Shown piece after piece: positions 1 through 8,091 of a DNA stretch of 59,397 nt. The stretch comes from Leptospirales bacterium. GTDB taxonomy: Bacteria > Spirochaetota > Leptospiria > Leptospirales > Leptonemataceae. The notes under the pieces are model-generated. The model searched no databases, was not told the origin of the DNA, and saw nothing but the letters and a program-made list of their open reading frames with translations. Within the stretch, counting starts at the first letter, position 1, and every line of letters starts with the position of its first letter. The position numbers and the translations under genes are program-made. The DNA lies in assembly GCA_016788865.1 (NCBI GenBank), contig JAEUSB010000060.1:1-59397 (forward strand), read 5' to 3'.

Positions 1-102
1 AACGACCTGGAATCATTGAGTGAACGCGCCAGAAAGTACTTTTTCCGGGGCGATATGTTTGAGGGGCGTCAGATCTATTTTTATGAAAAAGTTGTAGGGT
101 GA
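1..102 (+). CDS. C-terminal fragment of an unidentified protein
   Basis: The first reading frame is open from the window edge to a TGA at 100-102 and gives 33 residues ending in ...RQIYFYEKVVG. The start lies outside the window. The fragment is rich in aromatic and charged residues, carries no motif I can name, and could be the end of a soluble enzyme or regulator. It converges on, and overlaps by 22 nt, the minus-strand GHKL ATPase gene. It is judged coding only because the frame is open and typical in composition, so this is a weak call. Confidence 0.4.
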   Translation, partial: NDLESLSERARKYFFRGDMFEGRQIYFYEKVVG

Positions 103-728
103 CGCGAGCGGATTGGGGTGTAGTCCGCAGATAACGGAAACTCAAGCCTTGCAACCGTTCCACCTTCTTTCTTGTAAACGCGAAAGAACGACGGATCAAA
201 CCCCAGATCGCGAATCAAAAGCACAATCATTGCAAGGCCAAGTCCCTTGCCTTCTGTTTCATCTGCGAACTGAACGCTAAAATCAATGATGTCCTTCATC
301 TCACGAGTGCTAGCCAGCTTGGCGCGAATGCGGCGCTCTTCTTCCGGATGCAGATTGGCGTTGTTTTCGACAAAGATCAGTAGTCGCCGGTGATTCAGGT
401 CAATATCAATCGTGACGCTTAGCCCCAGATTCTGGAAGGCTTTTGTGTATTCTTCCTCCGGGACGGAATTGTAGTAAACTTTGAACTCATCGATGTGGAG
501 TCGATAGTCCTCGGCATCCGTTAGGTCGTATTTGCGTTCTCTAAAGAACACACGCTTTAGATTGGCTTTCACCGCATTGCCAACCAGTTCCATGACGACA
601 TAGAACAAAGTAAGTGCCAGGCTATCAATCTTGAGCTTGCGCTCTAGATCCTCAAAGGTCTGGCGCAACTCTGCCTTGGCGTCTTCATTCAGGGCCTGGA
701 GTCGGATGGTTTTTTTCTCTTCGGGCAT
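81..728 (-). CDS. Solitary GHKL (histidine-kinase-like) ATPase
   Basis: This 215-residue protein is a stand-alone GHKL-type ATP-binding domain. The N-box is visible as ELVGNAVKAN (about residues 47-56), where N51 would hold Mg-ATP. The glycine lid is EGKGLGLAMI (159-168). The usual DxGxG position is altered to FVENN (119-123). No phospho-acceptor His, receiver or membrane segment is present, so an anti-sigma-like or scaffold role is as likely as a kinase role; that is inference. It is a paralogue of the gene at 45697-46461, which has the same N-box (ELVQNAAKAN) and the same VEN substitution. Its start overlaps the pmbA stop by 1 nt, so it is the last gene of the tldD-pmbA operon. Confidence 0.8.
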   Translation of the reverse strand: MPEEKKTIRLQALNEDAKAELRQTFEDLERKLKIDSLALTLFYVVMELVGNAVKANLKRVFFRERKYDLTDAEDYRLHIDEFKVYYNSVPEEEYTKAFQNLGLSVTIDIDLNHRRLLIFVENNANLHPEEERRIRAKLASTREMKDIIDFSVQFADETEGKGLGLAMIVLLIRDLGFDPSFFRVYKKEGGTVARLEFPLSADYTPIRSRHPTTFS

Positions 729-2107
729 TAACTTCCTACAGTCACACTGAGTCCGTCTACAAGGACGTAAGGCGCAGTGGAACCGCCAAAAATTTGATGT
801 GCCCTGCTGGCGGCGAGCGGGTTTTTTAACATCTCAAACAGGTTTCCCGAAATCATTACTTCACCGGCTGGGCGGAGCGTTCCATTCTCTAACCAGAACG
901 AATTTTTGGCAACTCCGGAAAACTCTCCGGAGACAGGATCGTCATTGCCGCTGAATCGGACGAGGAGTAGGGCTTTAGGAATAGCATTAAGAAGCATTTC
1001 ATCTGCAATTCGTTGGATTTCTGGACCCGCCTCAAAAGAAGGATTCTGAAAACCGATTCCGGGTATACTCCTGGCCGATCCCATAGCATTTCCCGTGGGA
1101 GCAACTCCGGCTTTCTTTGCTGTAAAACAATTGTGCGCGAGGAACTTCAAATGCCCGCTCTGGATCAGATCGTGACGACACGTACTGACTCCTTCACGAT
1201 CAAAGGCATTCCAGCCTTCCGGCCGATCTACATCCGTGGGGTCCTCAAAAGCATTGATTCCCGCATGCGCCACGGGATGGCCCATCTTGCCTGCCCAGGA
1301 GCTGGTTTTATCTTGATGCATCCGAGCATTGCAGTTGGTTAAAATCGCGCTCTGGAAAAGTTCGCTTGTGGCGCGAGGATGAAGTAAGACAGGTCCTTTG
1401 TAAGATTCCCCGCGCCCGGGGTTCAGGCTCTGGAGCAAAGCGTTTCGAAAATCATTTCCGGTTTTGTTCAGAGCATCGCGCGCCTCTGCAAGTTTCCTCA
1501 GTGCTCCGCCATCGTAGTCAAAGCTTGTGACCTGATCACCCTCGCGTGCCATTCCCATGGCAAACCAGTCGATTGTCGAAATTCCCCATTCCGAAACAAG
1601 GCCGTTCGAATTCATCACACAATTCAGGGAAAACTGAATTCCGATTTCCGCCCGATCGATACTGATTCGCGGATCGGATGTCGCGGCCTCAATGAGAATG
1701 GCCAGATGTTTGATTGCATTCTCTGGATCCATGGCCAGCAGCTCAGGATCAAGGTGGCGATGTTTGCTTGTTGGAGCCGTGATTCCTGCCGAAGCAGGAG
1801 CGATTGAATGGAATTCTGAGGGCGGGGCAAGTCTGGCAAGGGCTGTTGCTTCGGCTGCGCTCTCGCTCAGTTGGCCATTCCCTTCGTTCGTGGACAGGAA
1901 TCCCATTCTACCATTTTCGATAGTCCTGATTCCAATGACTCGATCCGCCGTCTCTGCCGCCACAGAGTAGTCATTGCCCTCAAATATGATTCGCATTTTT
2001 GACTCATACTGCCCTGCGATCTCATTCTGTGCATTTTTCGGTAATGCGTCGAGAAGTTGTGCTGCGGTTTTACGCAAAGATTGCGCAATTTCTTCGGGGT
2101 CGTTCAT
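728..2107 (-). CDS. pmbA: TldE/PmbA-type metallopeptidase subunit
   Basis: This 459-residue protein belongs to the TldD/PmbA (U62) family. Typical landmarks are the C-terminal GVAPTGNAMGSAR region and the terminal domain with GEFSGVAKNSFWLENG and EVMISGNLFEML. It lacks the HExxxH zinc motif that its partner TldD carries, as expected for TldE. In E. coli the TldD/TldE heterodimer is a cytoplasmic protease that unfolds and trims peptides such as microcin precursors and CcdA. The ATG overlaps the upstream tldD stop by 4 nt, which suggests coupled translation and a 1:1 complex. No modified-peptide biosynthesis gene is nearby, so the substrate is unknown. Confidence 0.9.
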   Translation of the reverse strand: MNDPEEIAQSLRKTAAQLLDALPKNAQNEIAGQYESKMRIIFEGNDYSVAAETADRVIGIRTIENGRMGFLSTNEGNGQLSESAAEATALARLAPPSEFHSIAPASAGITAPTSKHRHLDPELLAMDPENAIKHLAILIEAATSDPRISIDRAEIGIQFSLNCVMNSNGLVSEWGISTIDWFAMGMAREGDQVTSFDYDGGALRKLAEARDALNKTGNDFRNALLQSLNPGRGESYKGPVLLHPRATSELFQSAILTNCNARMHQDKTSSWAGKMGHPVAHAGINAFEDPTDVDRPEGWNAFDREGVSTCRHDLIQSGHLKFLAHNCFTAKKAGVAPTGNAMGSARSIPGIGFQNPSFEAGPEIQRIADEMLLNAIPKALLLVRFSGNDDPVSGEFSGVAKNSFWLENGTLRPAGEVMISGNLFEMLKNPLAASRAHQIFGGSTAPYVLVDGLSVTVGS

Positions 2108-3492
2108 TGAGCGCCCCCGACCAGGATTTTACAGCGAATGAAGGGACCACCGGCATCAACTTTTGCTGGTTGACCCTTGCCGCAATGTCCGCTACCGAGA
2201 TCCCATCTGAAATCCTGGCTCACGGCATCAACCGATCGCAATACATCGAAAGCGTTGCCGGAAACTGTAACCTTTTGGATTGGCTCCGCCAGCTTGCCAC
2301 GTCTGATAGCCCGCACTCGGGAGGCCCCGAACATGAACTCGCCAGTGGCATCTGCCTGCCCGCCTTCTGGGCCCTCGATGTAGTATCCGGAATCAATTCC
2401 GGCTATCATGTCTTCCAGGCGATCCTTACCCGGCGCCACGTAGGTGTTTCGCATGCGAATCAAGGGCTCATCGGAAAATTCCCAGGCCCGTGCATTGCCC
2501 GTTGGAGCTACTCCAAACTCCGCCGCACTCTCTCGATTGTGCAGATAGCTTACGAGCTTTCCTTTCTCGATGATTGTAGTATTCCCGGCAACTACGCCTT
2601 CATCATCAACGGGGATGATGCCGCCGGCAAAATCTCGAATTTCACTCTTGCCGCTGTCGCATAACGTTACTAATTCTGATGCCACCATTTGGCCAATTTT
2701 TCCCTGGGCCACTGAGCCGCTCTTCACGAAATCGGCTTCAACCGTATGGCCAATTGCTTCATGGCTGAGCAGCCCCACCATTGCGGGGGACAATATGACC
2801 GTGTGCGTGCCACCTTCCGGATTTGCGGCATCCAGTAGATCGATGGCGTTTCTCGAAGCGGTTTCGATAAAGCTGTCGAGTGGCCTGTCCTGAAACAGAC
2901 ACTGCCAGCCGCCGCTCACGCCGACTGAATCGAAGCCGCTTGAAACGTGGCCACCCGATTCGGCAAAAGCAGAAAATCTAAGTTCAGGGCGAACGGTTCT
3001 GATGACACAATCTGCACCGTCCGAAGTAACAATGAACTTCTCTTCAAAAATTTCAGCATACTGGCAATGCGCCGATTCTATTCCATTTTCTGACCGAAGG
3101 CGTTCTTCGCACCTGCTGACCGTTGCTACTTTCTCTTCGAGAGGCATGTCGTTTAGTTCTTTGTAGCCATCGAGTTCATACTCCCCTCGAGCCAGCTGAA
3201 CCGAAGCAAGGTGTGCCTGATGTTTCTTCCGTGATCCAAGCGTCCGCGCCATGCGTTCCGCCTGTCGCAGGGTTTTTTCCAGAGATCCGCGATCAGAAAG
3301 CGAGCTGGCTGCAAATCCCCAAACGCCTCCAATCAGAACGCGGATAGCCGTACCTTCGCTTCGCTTAATGCTGAGATCTGTTAGTTCGCTTTTGCGAACG
3401 GCTATGGTACGCGATTTTTTTCGGTGGTGGCGGACTTCTACAAATCCATCAACCAGGCTGCAAAGTCGGCTTAATTCTTCCCTGAGTTCCAC
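2104..3492 (-). CDS. tldD: TldD metalloprotease, catalytic subunit
   Basis: This 462-residue protein has the catalytic HExxxH motif as HEAIGH at residues 244-249. The C-terminal GSGHCGKGQP holds the conserved Cys that completes the zinc site in TldD proteins. The FMFGASRVRAIRRG and KVTVSGNAFDVL segments are also family-typical. The product should form a heterodimer with the PmbA-like protein encoded immediately downstream (4-nt overlap). The length matches the family (about 450-480). It is the first gene of a three-gene minus-strand operon ending in the GHKL ATPase; the gap to the next gene upstream contains a terminator belonging to that gene. Confidence 0.92.
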   Translation of the reverse strand: MELREELSRLCSLVDGFVEVRHHRKKSRTIAVRKSELTDLSIKRSEGTAIRVLIGGVWGFAASSLSDRGSLEKTLRQAERMARTLGSRKKHQAHLASVQLARGEYELDGYKELNDMPLEEKVATVSRCEERLRSENGIESAHCQYAEIFEEKFIVTSDGADCVIRTVRPELRFSAFAESGGHVSSGFDSVGVSGGWQCLFQDRPLDSFIETASRNAIDLLDAANPEGGTHTVILSPAMVGLLSHEAIGHTVEADFVKSGSVAQGKIGQMVASELVTLCDSGKSEIRDFAGGIIPVDDEGVVAGNTTIIEKGKLVSYLHNRESAAEFGVAPTGNARAWEFSDEPLIRMRNTYVAPGKDRLEDMIAGIDSGYYIEGPEGGQADATGEFMFGASRVRAIRRGKLAEPIQKVTVSGNAFDVLRSVDAVSQDFRWDLGSGHCGKGQPAKVDAGGPFIRCKILVGGAQ

Positions 3493-3548
3493 GCGCTAAG
3501 GAAGGTATCGTTGGATGAAACGTAAAGAGTAAAGGAAAGCTGGCGGAC

Positions 3549-3574
3549 AAAAAAAAGCCGGGACGAATCCCGGC
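3549..3574 (-). terminator. Rho-independent terminator of the phasin-like gene
   Basis: Read on the minus strand, a perfect 7-bp GC-rich stem (GCCGGGA/TCCCGGC) with a 4-nt loop is followed directly by eight T residues. It lies about 20 nt past the stop codon of the phasin-like gene and before tldD. It therefore probably isolates that short transcript from the tldD operon. Confidence 0.9.
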
Positions 3575-3595
3575 CGTCTTTCAAGAAATCTGACC

Positions 3596-3865
3596 TCAGG
3601 CTTTTGCGCCGGTAACAGTTCTTGCAGCACCAGCAACAAAGTCGCGTGCTTTGATAGCGCCTTCGGAGTAGTCAGAGGCACCTTTGTATTTGAGATCTTC
3701 GTATGTCTTGCTTGCGTTTGCAACGACTTCATCCAGAGATTTCTGAACGGAAGCCACGCTTTCTTGAACTGAAGCTACGGCTGTGGAAACGGTTTCCTCG
3801 CCAGCTTTGATCAGGCCCAGCCCAGCATTGAAGATATCTACTACAGTGTGTTGGATCTGTTTCAT
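3596..3865 (-). CDS. Phasin-like small helical protein
   Basis: This 89-residue, Ala/Val/Ser-rich protein is predicted to be almost wholly helical, with heptad-like repeats (VASVQESVASVQKSLDEV). It resembles the short phasin-related proteins annotated in Leptospira and, more loosely, phasins that coat polyhydroxyalkanoate granules. No PHA synthase is in this window, so granule binding is not established; a general amphipathic or chaperone-like role is possible. The gene is monocistronic: it has a near-ideal AAGGAG ribosome site 9 nt before ATG, its own promoter and a strong terminator. That suggests an abundant protein. Confidence 0.75.
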   Translation of the reverse strand: MKQIQHTVVDIFNAGLGLIKAGEETVSTAVASVQESVASVQKSLDEVVANASKTYEDLKYKGASDYSEGAIKARDFVAGAARTVTGAKA

Positions 3866-3898
3866 TGGTTTGAACTCCTTCGCTTTATGCGATGCACC

Positions 3899-3927
3899 AT
3901 GATTTTGGTGCGACGCACTAGCGTCAA
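3899..3927 (-). promoter_or_regulatory. Promoter of the phasin-like gene with overlapping palindrome
   Basis: On the minus strand a TTGACG -35 box (3922-3927) and an AATCAT -10 box (3899-3904) are separated by exactly 17 nt, with an A/T-rich UP-like stretch upstream. An inverted repeat GCACCA/TGGTGC (about 3893-3910) straddles the -10 box and could be an operator. The boxes are seen in the sequence; activity is inferred. Confidence 0.55.
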
Positions 3928-3939
3928 CCTAAAATTGGA

Positions 3940-4160
3940 ATTTTTTTGCCGGCCGGGCTGGATCCCGTTTGGGCGTGCCTTCCCCACCCCCGTGGGTGGA
4001 TTCCGCTTTTGGAGGCGGGCAAAGGAGTTCAGGAGGAGTGGGAGGCGGCGTCGGCGGAAGGGGCGGAGCTTAGCAGACCGTCAGGAAATGTCAAGCGGGG
4101 CATGTCTCAGTTGCAGGGTAGGATAGAATGGGGGAGTGCGGCGTTTCTTAACTTGACGAG
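3940..4160. other. Gene-free, purine-rich spacer
   Basis: This is the rest of the spacer between the divergent phasin-like gene and the cyclase-fold gene. Its middle (about 4010-4080) is strongly G-rich on the plus strand, with repeated GG/GGG tracts. A TAGAAT hexamer at 4124-4129 could be a -10 box for the downstream gene, but no matching -35 box is evident. I find no RNA gene or coding frame here. Confidence 0.4.
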
Positions 4161-5078
4161 GTGGTTTCGGTTCCCAATTTCACACAGTTGAGCTTTCGTA
4201 CGAGCATCCTCCAATCCGTCGGCCAGTCACTCACGAGTGATCAGATCGAATTTCTTGCCCGAGAGGTGGACAAGCATTTTGACCTGGGGCAACTCTCGGG
4301 CTTTGGCACAAGCATTCGCGTCCCACAACAGGTGGCCGTTCGTTGCGTGGGAGATCATTTTTCAGCCGATCGTGATCTTCTTGCATTTCTTTCGCGTGTT
4401 CTTCTCGCAGAAGGAACTTTCTTAACCGGAATGCGCGTTGGCTTGAAAGGCAAAGCAACGTTACTCGAACTCCTCGAATTGCAGGGCTGGAAGTTTGATC
4501 GCCAGATGGGTCAGTTCATCAAAGACCAAACCTCCGAGCGGACAGCGGACTGGGGCCACATGGTGGAAGGTTCCGAGTACCATCTAAGCTTTGCTGCACT
4601 CGACGTCGTAAAGAGTTCAGAGTTCCAGGCCAATGAAGCGCAGGTTTTCTCCGCATTGCGCGAGTACATTCGCAACTATGCTGAAGTCTGGAATGGCAGG
4701 CTCTGGAACTGGATGGGCGACGGCGGCATTGTTGCATTTCATGGATCTGATGCTGTGAATCGTTCAGCGATTTCAATGATGGCAGTGTTGCTCAATCTTC
4801 CGGTCTTCAATATCAAATATCTTCCGGGTGGTCCGGAACTGCGTTTGCGAATTGGAATGCATTACGGAACAGCGACTTACAAAAATCCCGTTAATGAAAT
4901 TTTTTCAAACGATCTGCGTATTGCACAGAAATTGGAAGCCGAAGTCTGCGAACCCAATCGCATTGCGATCTCAAGTTCGGTCTACACATTCTTGAAGCCG
5001 GAACTCTATCCCTGGTTTCAACCAGGACCGAGGCTTGATCAACTGGATACATACAAATTAACACGGGTTGTAGAATGA
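4161..5078 (+). CDS. Class III nucleotide-cyclase-fold protein, probably degenerate
   Basis: This 305-residue protein has a novel N-terminal region of about 130 residues and a C-terminal class III adenylate/guanylate cyclase fold. The first metal Asp is seen in FAALDVVKSSE, the second in WMGDGGIVAF, and the LRIGMHYG strand is typical. The transition-state pair normally found as N-x-x-x-R reads LRIAQKLEAE here, so both catalytic residues appear substituted, and activity is doubtful. The start is a GTG with a poor ribosome site. The stop overlaps the next gene by 4 nt (ATGA). That gene encodes a receiver fused to a second degenerate cyclase domain, so the two probably act together. Confidence 0.7.
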   Translation: MVSVPNFTQLSFRTSILQSVGQSLTSDQIEFLAREVDKHFDLGQLSGFGTSIRVPQQVAVRCVGDHFSADRDLLAFLSRVLLAEGTFLTGMRVGLKGKATLLELLELQGWKFDRQMGQFIKDQTSERTADWGHMVEGSEYHLSFAALDVVKSSEFQANEAQVFSALREYIRNYAEVWNGRLWNWMGDGGIVAFHGSDAVNRSAISMMAVLLNLPVFNIKYLPGGPELRLRIGMHYGTATYKNPVNEIFSNDLRIAQKLEAEVCEPNRIAISSSVYTFLKPELYPWFQPGPRLDQLDTYKLTRVVE

Positions 5079-6007
5079 GCGAATCAAATCAGACTATCGC
5101 CATTGTAGATGATGATCCAGTTCTCCTGGAGATCCTCCAACGCGCGCTGGCTACTCACTTTACCATGCCCATCTTGATCTTTCCAAGCGGGGAAGATTAT
5201 CTGCAATTTTTTGAAAACAAAAAACCGGCCATAGTGCTACTGGACGCGGGATTGCCCGGAATCTCCGGATTGGAACTGCTGGGCAAGATCCGGGAGACTT
5301 ATTCCAGGGCTGAGCTTCCTGTCATCTTTATCTCGGCCGACACGGATTCGGCGCATATCGTGAAAGTTCTGGAAAGCGGTGCCAATGATTTTACGGGAAA
5401 ACCTCTTGATATGGCAGTGCTCGCCGCGAGAATGCGTGTGCATCTTTCGGTCCCGGCTTCGCTCGTCAGGCCGGCCGCTCCAGCCAGTTCGGGACAGCTT
5501 ACAGACGGCCAGAACTATCGCATAACGTTCCTTTACTGTCAGGTTGCTGTGGATCGTGCATTTGCGGCCAGTCGCCAGGGGTCAGACGTGCAGGGTACGT
5601 TGACCCGGTTGTTCGATATCTATGGAAGAATTGTCGAGCGATACAAGGGCCAGCTCTGGCTCAGGAAAGATGACGCAGGTTTCTTTGCCTTCCAGACCGA
5701 AGATGCTGCGGCCGTGGCAATGTGCGCAATGGAACTCTTGACTACCAATATCATCCACGAAATACTAATGGACCGTTCACAGGTTCTGGTCATGAATCTG
5801 GGAATTGATGCCGGCGACACGGTATATCGCGTAGATCATTCGATTCTCCAGAGCGATGCATTGAATCATTCTGCGCACCTTGCCAAAGCCGATGGTCGCG
5901 GGAAGCTGCGTATTTCAAAGCGTTTCTACGATCAGTTGCCCCCGGCCGGGCAACGCTATTTTGTTGCAGATGGCCAGGCCATGCTCCACCGATCAATAGT
6001 CGAGTGA
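5075..6007 (+). CDS. Response regulator with C-terminal degenerate cyclase fold
   Basis: This 310-residue protein starts with a CheY-like receiver. It has the acidic triad VDDDP (residues 11-15), a phospho-acceptor Asp in LLDAGLPG, the FISA switch residue and the GKPLD lysine. After a Pro/Ala/Ser linker comes a domain of about 170 residues aligned by eye with class III cyclases. In it the first metal Asp is replaced (FLYCQVAV), the second survives (LRKDDAGFFAF), and the catalytic Arg becomes His in ALNHSAHLAK. It is therefore likely a non-catalytic output or dimerisation module. It is translationally coupled to the preceding cyclase-fold gene; a phosphorylation-controlled heterodimer is a reasonable inference. 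Confidence 0.75.
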   Translation: MSESNQTIAIVDDDPVLLEILQRALATHFTMPILIFPSGEDYLQFFENKKPAIVLLDAGLPGISGLELLGKIRETYSRAELPVIFISADTDSAHIVKVLESGANDFTGKPLDMAVLAARMRVHLSVPASLVRPAAPASSGQLTDGQNYRITFLYCQVAVDRAFAASRQGSDVQGTLTRLFDIYGRIVERYKGQLWLRKDDAGFFAFQTEDAAAVAMCAMELLTTNIIHEILMDRSQVLVMNLGIDAGDTVYRVDHSILQSDALNHSAHLAKADGRGKLRISKRFYDQLPPAGQRYFVADGQAMLHRSIVE

Positions 6008-6056
6008 TTCTGAATCCGCTTCTTCGCTCTGATGGGCTAATGAAGCCTGAGTCGTT

Positions 6057-7253
6057 TCATTTCAGCATGAGCTGTTTTATGGCGCGCTGCAGACCGCCCA
6101 TGGTGAGCGGATACATCGGAATGGCGCCGGCGATCGCTGAAATTGTTTCATGCCACCAGCCGCGCTCCGGTTCAGGATTTAACCACACTGAATGGGGAAA
6201 GTGTTCGCGCATGTCTTTGATTCGATCATAGGCGCTGGCCACGTTCTTTTGTGTGGCATCCTCTTTCTGGCGCGCCTTGTAGTAATATTCAAAGTATGCA
6301 TGGCGTTTGTCAAAGAGCTCGTAGGGATTCATGCAGGCGTCACCAGCAAAAATAATCCTGGTTTCCCGATCGTACTTCTTATAGAGATCATCGATCGGGA
6401 TTGGATTGTTAAACCATGAATCCTCAAACACAAACTCATACAGTGCATTGTGAAAGTAGTAATGCTTGAATTCGCGAAAATGCTGAATCCTGGAAGCTGC
6501 AGTGAATAGTCGACTGACCATTCCTGCATGCGGTGTCATGCTTCCACCAACGTCAGTTAAGAGCAGCACCTTGAGCCGATTCTTTCGCGATCGTTGAAAG
6601 ACAGCAGTTGGATCGCCGCAATTTTCGCTGGTGCGCTTGATGCTTTCGGGTAGATCAAATTCTGGTCTGCCCTCCCGTCGAAGATCGCGCAGTTTTCTGA
6701 GCGCAATGCGAAATCCGCGCACGCCGAGTTTTTCCTCGTCGCTGTACTCGCGGTATCTTCTTGCATCGAGTGAATCGATAGCCGACCGGCCGCCAGCCAT
6801 TCCACCAATGCGCACGCCGGATGGATTTTCACCCGAGTGACCAAATGCGGACACGCCTCCTGTGCCAACCCACTTCTTTCCACCGTCGTGTCGTTCGGTT
6901 TGTTCGCGAAGCCGCTCCTCAAGCTCTTTCCAGAGTTGATCCGGGTCGTACGCGGGACCGTCCTGTGCCTGGCTGCGTTCCTTTGCTTGCTTGAGCCAAT
7001 CATCGAGCAGTTGTTTGAATTGATCTTCGTTTTGCAGAACGCCTCGAAATAGTTCCGCAAAAGCACGATCAAATCGATCAAAGTATTTCTCATCCTTGGT
7101 GAGGCTGGCGCGCGCGATAAAGTAGAAACGCTCCGGTGTAATGGGGATCTCCGCTTTGCCGTACCCATCAAGTGCCCGCAGCAGATCCAGAAACTCACCG
7201 GTGCCGGACGGGATCCCGGAGGCGCGAATCTTATAGAAGAAATCGAGGAACAT
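6057..7253 (-). CDS. CoxE-type VWA domain protein
   Basis: This 398-residue protein matches the VWA/CoxE-like proteins that partner MoxR AAA+ ATPases. The metal-site motif is DVGGSM (residues 234-239), a variant of DxSxS that is common in this subfamily. The N-terminal 200 residues are helical and highly charged, with a glycine-rich linker at about 124-158. There is no signal peptide, so the protein is probably cytoplasmic. It lies 43 nt downstream of the MoxR gene on the same strand. MoxR-VWA pairs generally act as chaperone systems for metal-cofactor insertion or complex assembly; the client here is unknown. Confidence 0.85.
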   Translation of the reverse strand: MFLDFFYKIRASGIPSGTGEFLDLLRALDGYGKAEIPITPERFYFIARASLTKDEKYFDRFDRAFAELFRGVLQNEDQFKQLLDDWLKQAKERSQAQDGPAYDPDQLWKELEERLREQTERHDGGKKWVGTGGVSAFGHSGENPSGVRIGGMAGGRSAIDSLDARRYREYSDEEKLGVRGFRIALRKLRDLRREGRPEFDLPESIKRTSENCGDPTAVFQRSRKNRLKVLLLTDVGGSMTPHAGMVSRLFTAASRIQHFREFKHYYFHNALYEFVFEDSWFNNPIPIDDLYKKYDRETRIIFAGDACMNPYELFDKRHAYFEYYYKARQKEDATQKNVASAYDRIKDMREHFPHSVWLNPEPERGWWHETISAIAGAIPMYPLTMGGLQRAIKQLMLK

Positions 7254-7296
7254 GCGCGTTGTCGGTTACGTATTGTGAAGCGGTTCGGGATTCATC

Positions 7297-8091
7297 CTAC
7301 AACCTGGCCTTGATGAGGCGCATATCTTCTTCGTTCTTGATCAGGCTGCCTGGTGCCGGAATTCTTCCGTCCTCCAGGGTGGCCCCCTGGTGAACCAAAA
7401 TTCGCAGCCAGTCGATTAGCTCCGATGTGGACGGTTTCTTCCTCAGTTCATTTAAACCGCGAAGCTTGTAGAACATTGCCAACGCATCTTCCATGAGCTT
7501 GTTGTTGAGATCCGGGAAATGCTTCTTAACTATGATCTGCATGAAATCCAGATCCGGAAAATCAATGTAATGAAAAATGCAGCGGCGAAGGAAAGCGTCC
7601 GGCAATTCCTTCTCATTGTTTGACGTAATGATGGCAAGGGGACGCTGTTTTGCCTTTACGCGTCTGCCCGTTTCAGTAATTACAAATTCCATCTGATCCA
7701 GCTCAAGCAAGAGATCGTTTGGAAATTCCGAGTCCGCTTTGTCTATTTCATCGATCAAGACTATACATGGTGCACTGCTTTCGAAAGCCTGGCCCAGCGG
7801 ACCTGGCTGAATGTAATTCTCAATGTCTTTGACTTTTTCCGATGCTTCCGCAAACCGCGAATCATTCAGACGAGTGAGCGCGTCGTAGAAGTACAGCCCA
7901 TCGCGTGCCTGTGAAATGGACTTGATATGCCAGCGAAAAAGTTCGCGATTCCGGCTTGCGGCCATTGCTTCTGCAAGCAGGGTTTTTCCCGTTCCTGGTT
8001 CTCCTTTGAGGAGGAGGGGGCGTTCGGTAATTTCGGCCACACGAACGGCTTCTTCAAGCGCAGGTGGCACTACATATTGAATTTGTTTCAC
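7297..8091 (-). CDS. MoxR-family AAA+ ATPase
   Basis: This 264-residue single-domain AAA+ protein has Walker A GEPGTGKT (residues 30-37), Walker B CIVLIDEID (about 109-117), sensor-1 IITSNNEKELPDAFLRRC, and a short C-terminal lid. Size and motifs fit the MoxR/APE2220-type ATPases usually encoded next to VWA proteins, and one follows directly downstream. Its start overlaps the stop of the PilZ gene by 4 nt, so PilZ, MoxR and VWA form one operon. Regulation of the chaperone by cyclic-di-GMP through the PilZ neighbour is possible but only inferred from context. Confidence 0.9.
   Translation of the reverse strand: MKQIQYVVPPALEEAVRVAEITERPLLLKGEPGTGKTLLAEAMAASRNRELFRWHIKSISQARDGLYFYDALTRLNDSRFAEASEKVKDIENYIQPGPLGQAFESSAPCIVLIDEIDKADSEFPNDLLLELDQMEFVITETGRRVKAKQRPLAIITSNNEKELPDAFLRRCIFHYIDFPDLDFMQIIVKKHFPDLNNKLMEDALAMFYKLRGLNELRKKPSTSELIDWLRILVHQGATLEDGRIPAPGSLIKNEEDMRLIKARL

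Noticed and set aside
1999..2664. 221-codon plus-strand frame over pmbA/tldD
   Set aside because: Antisense to two well-supported genes with no family signal.
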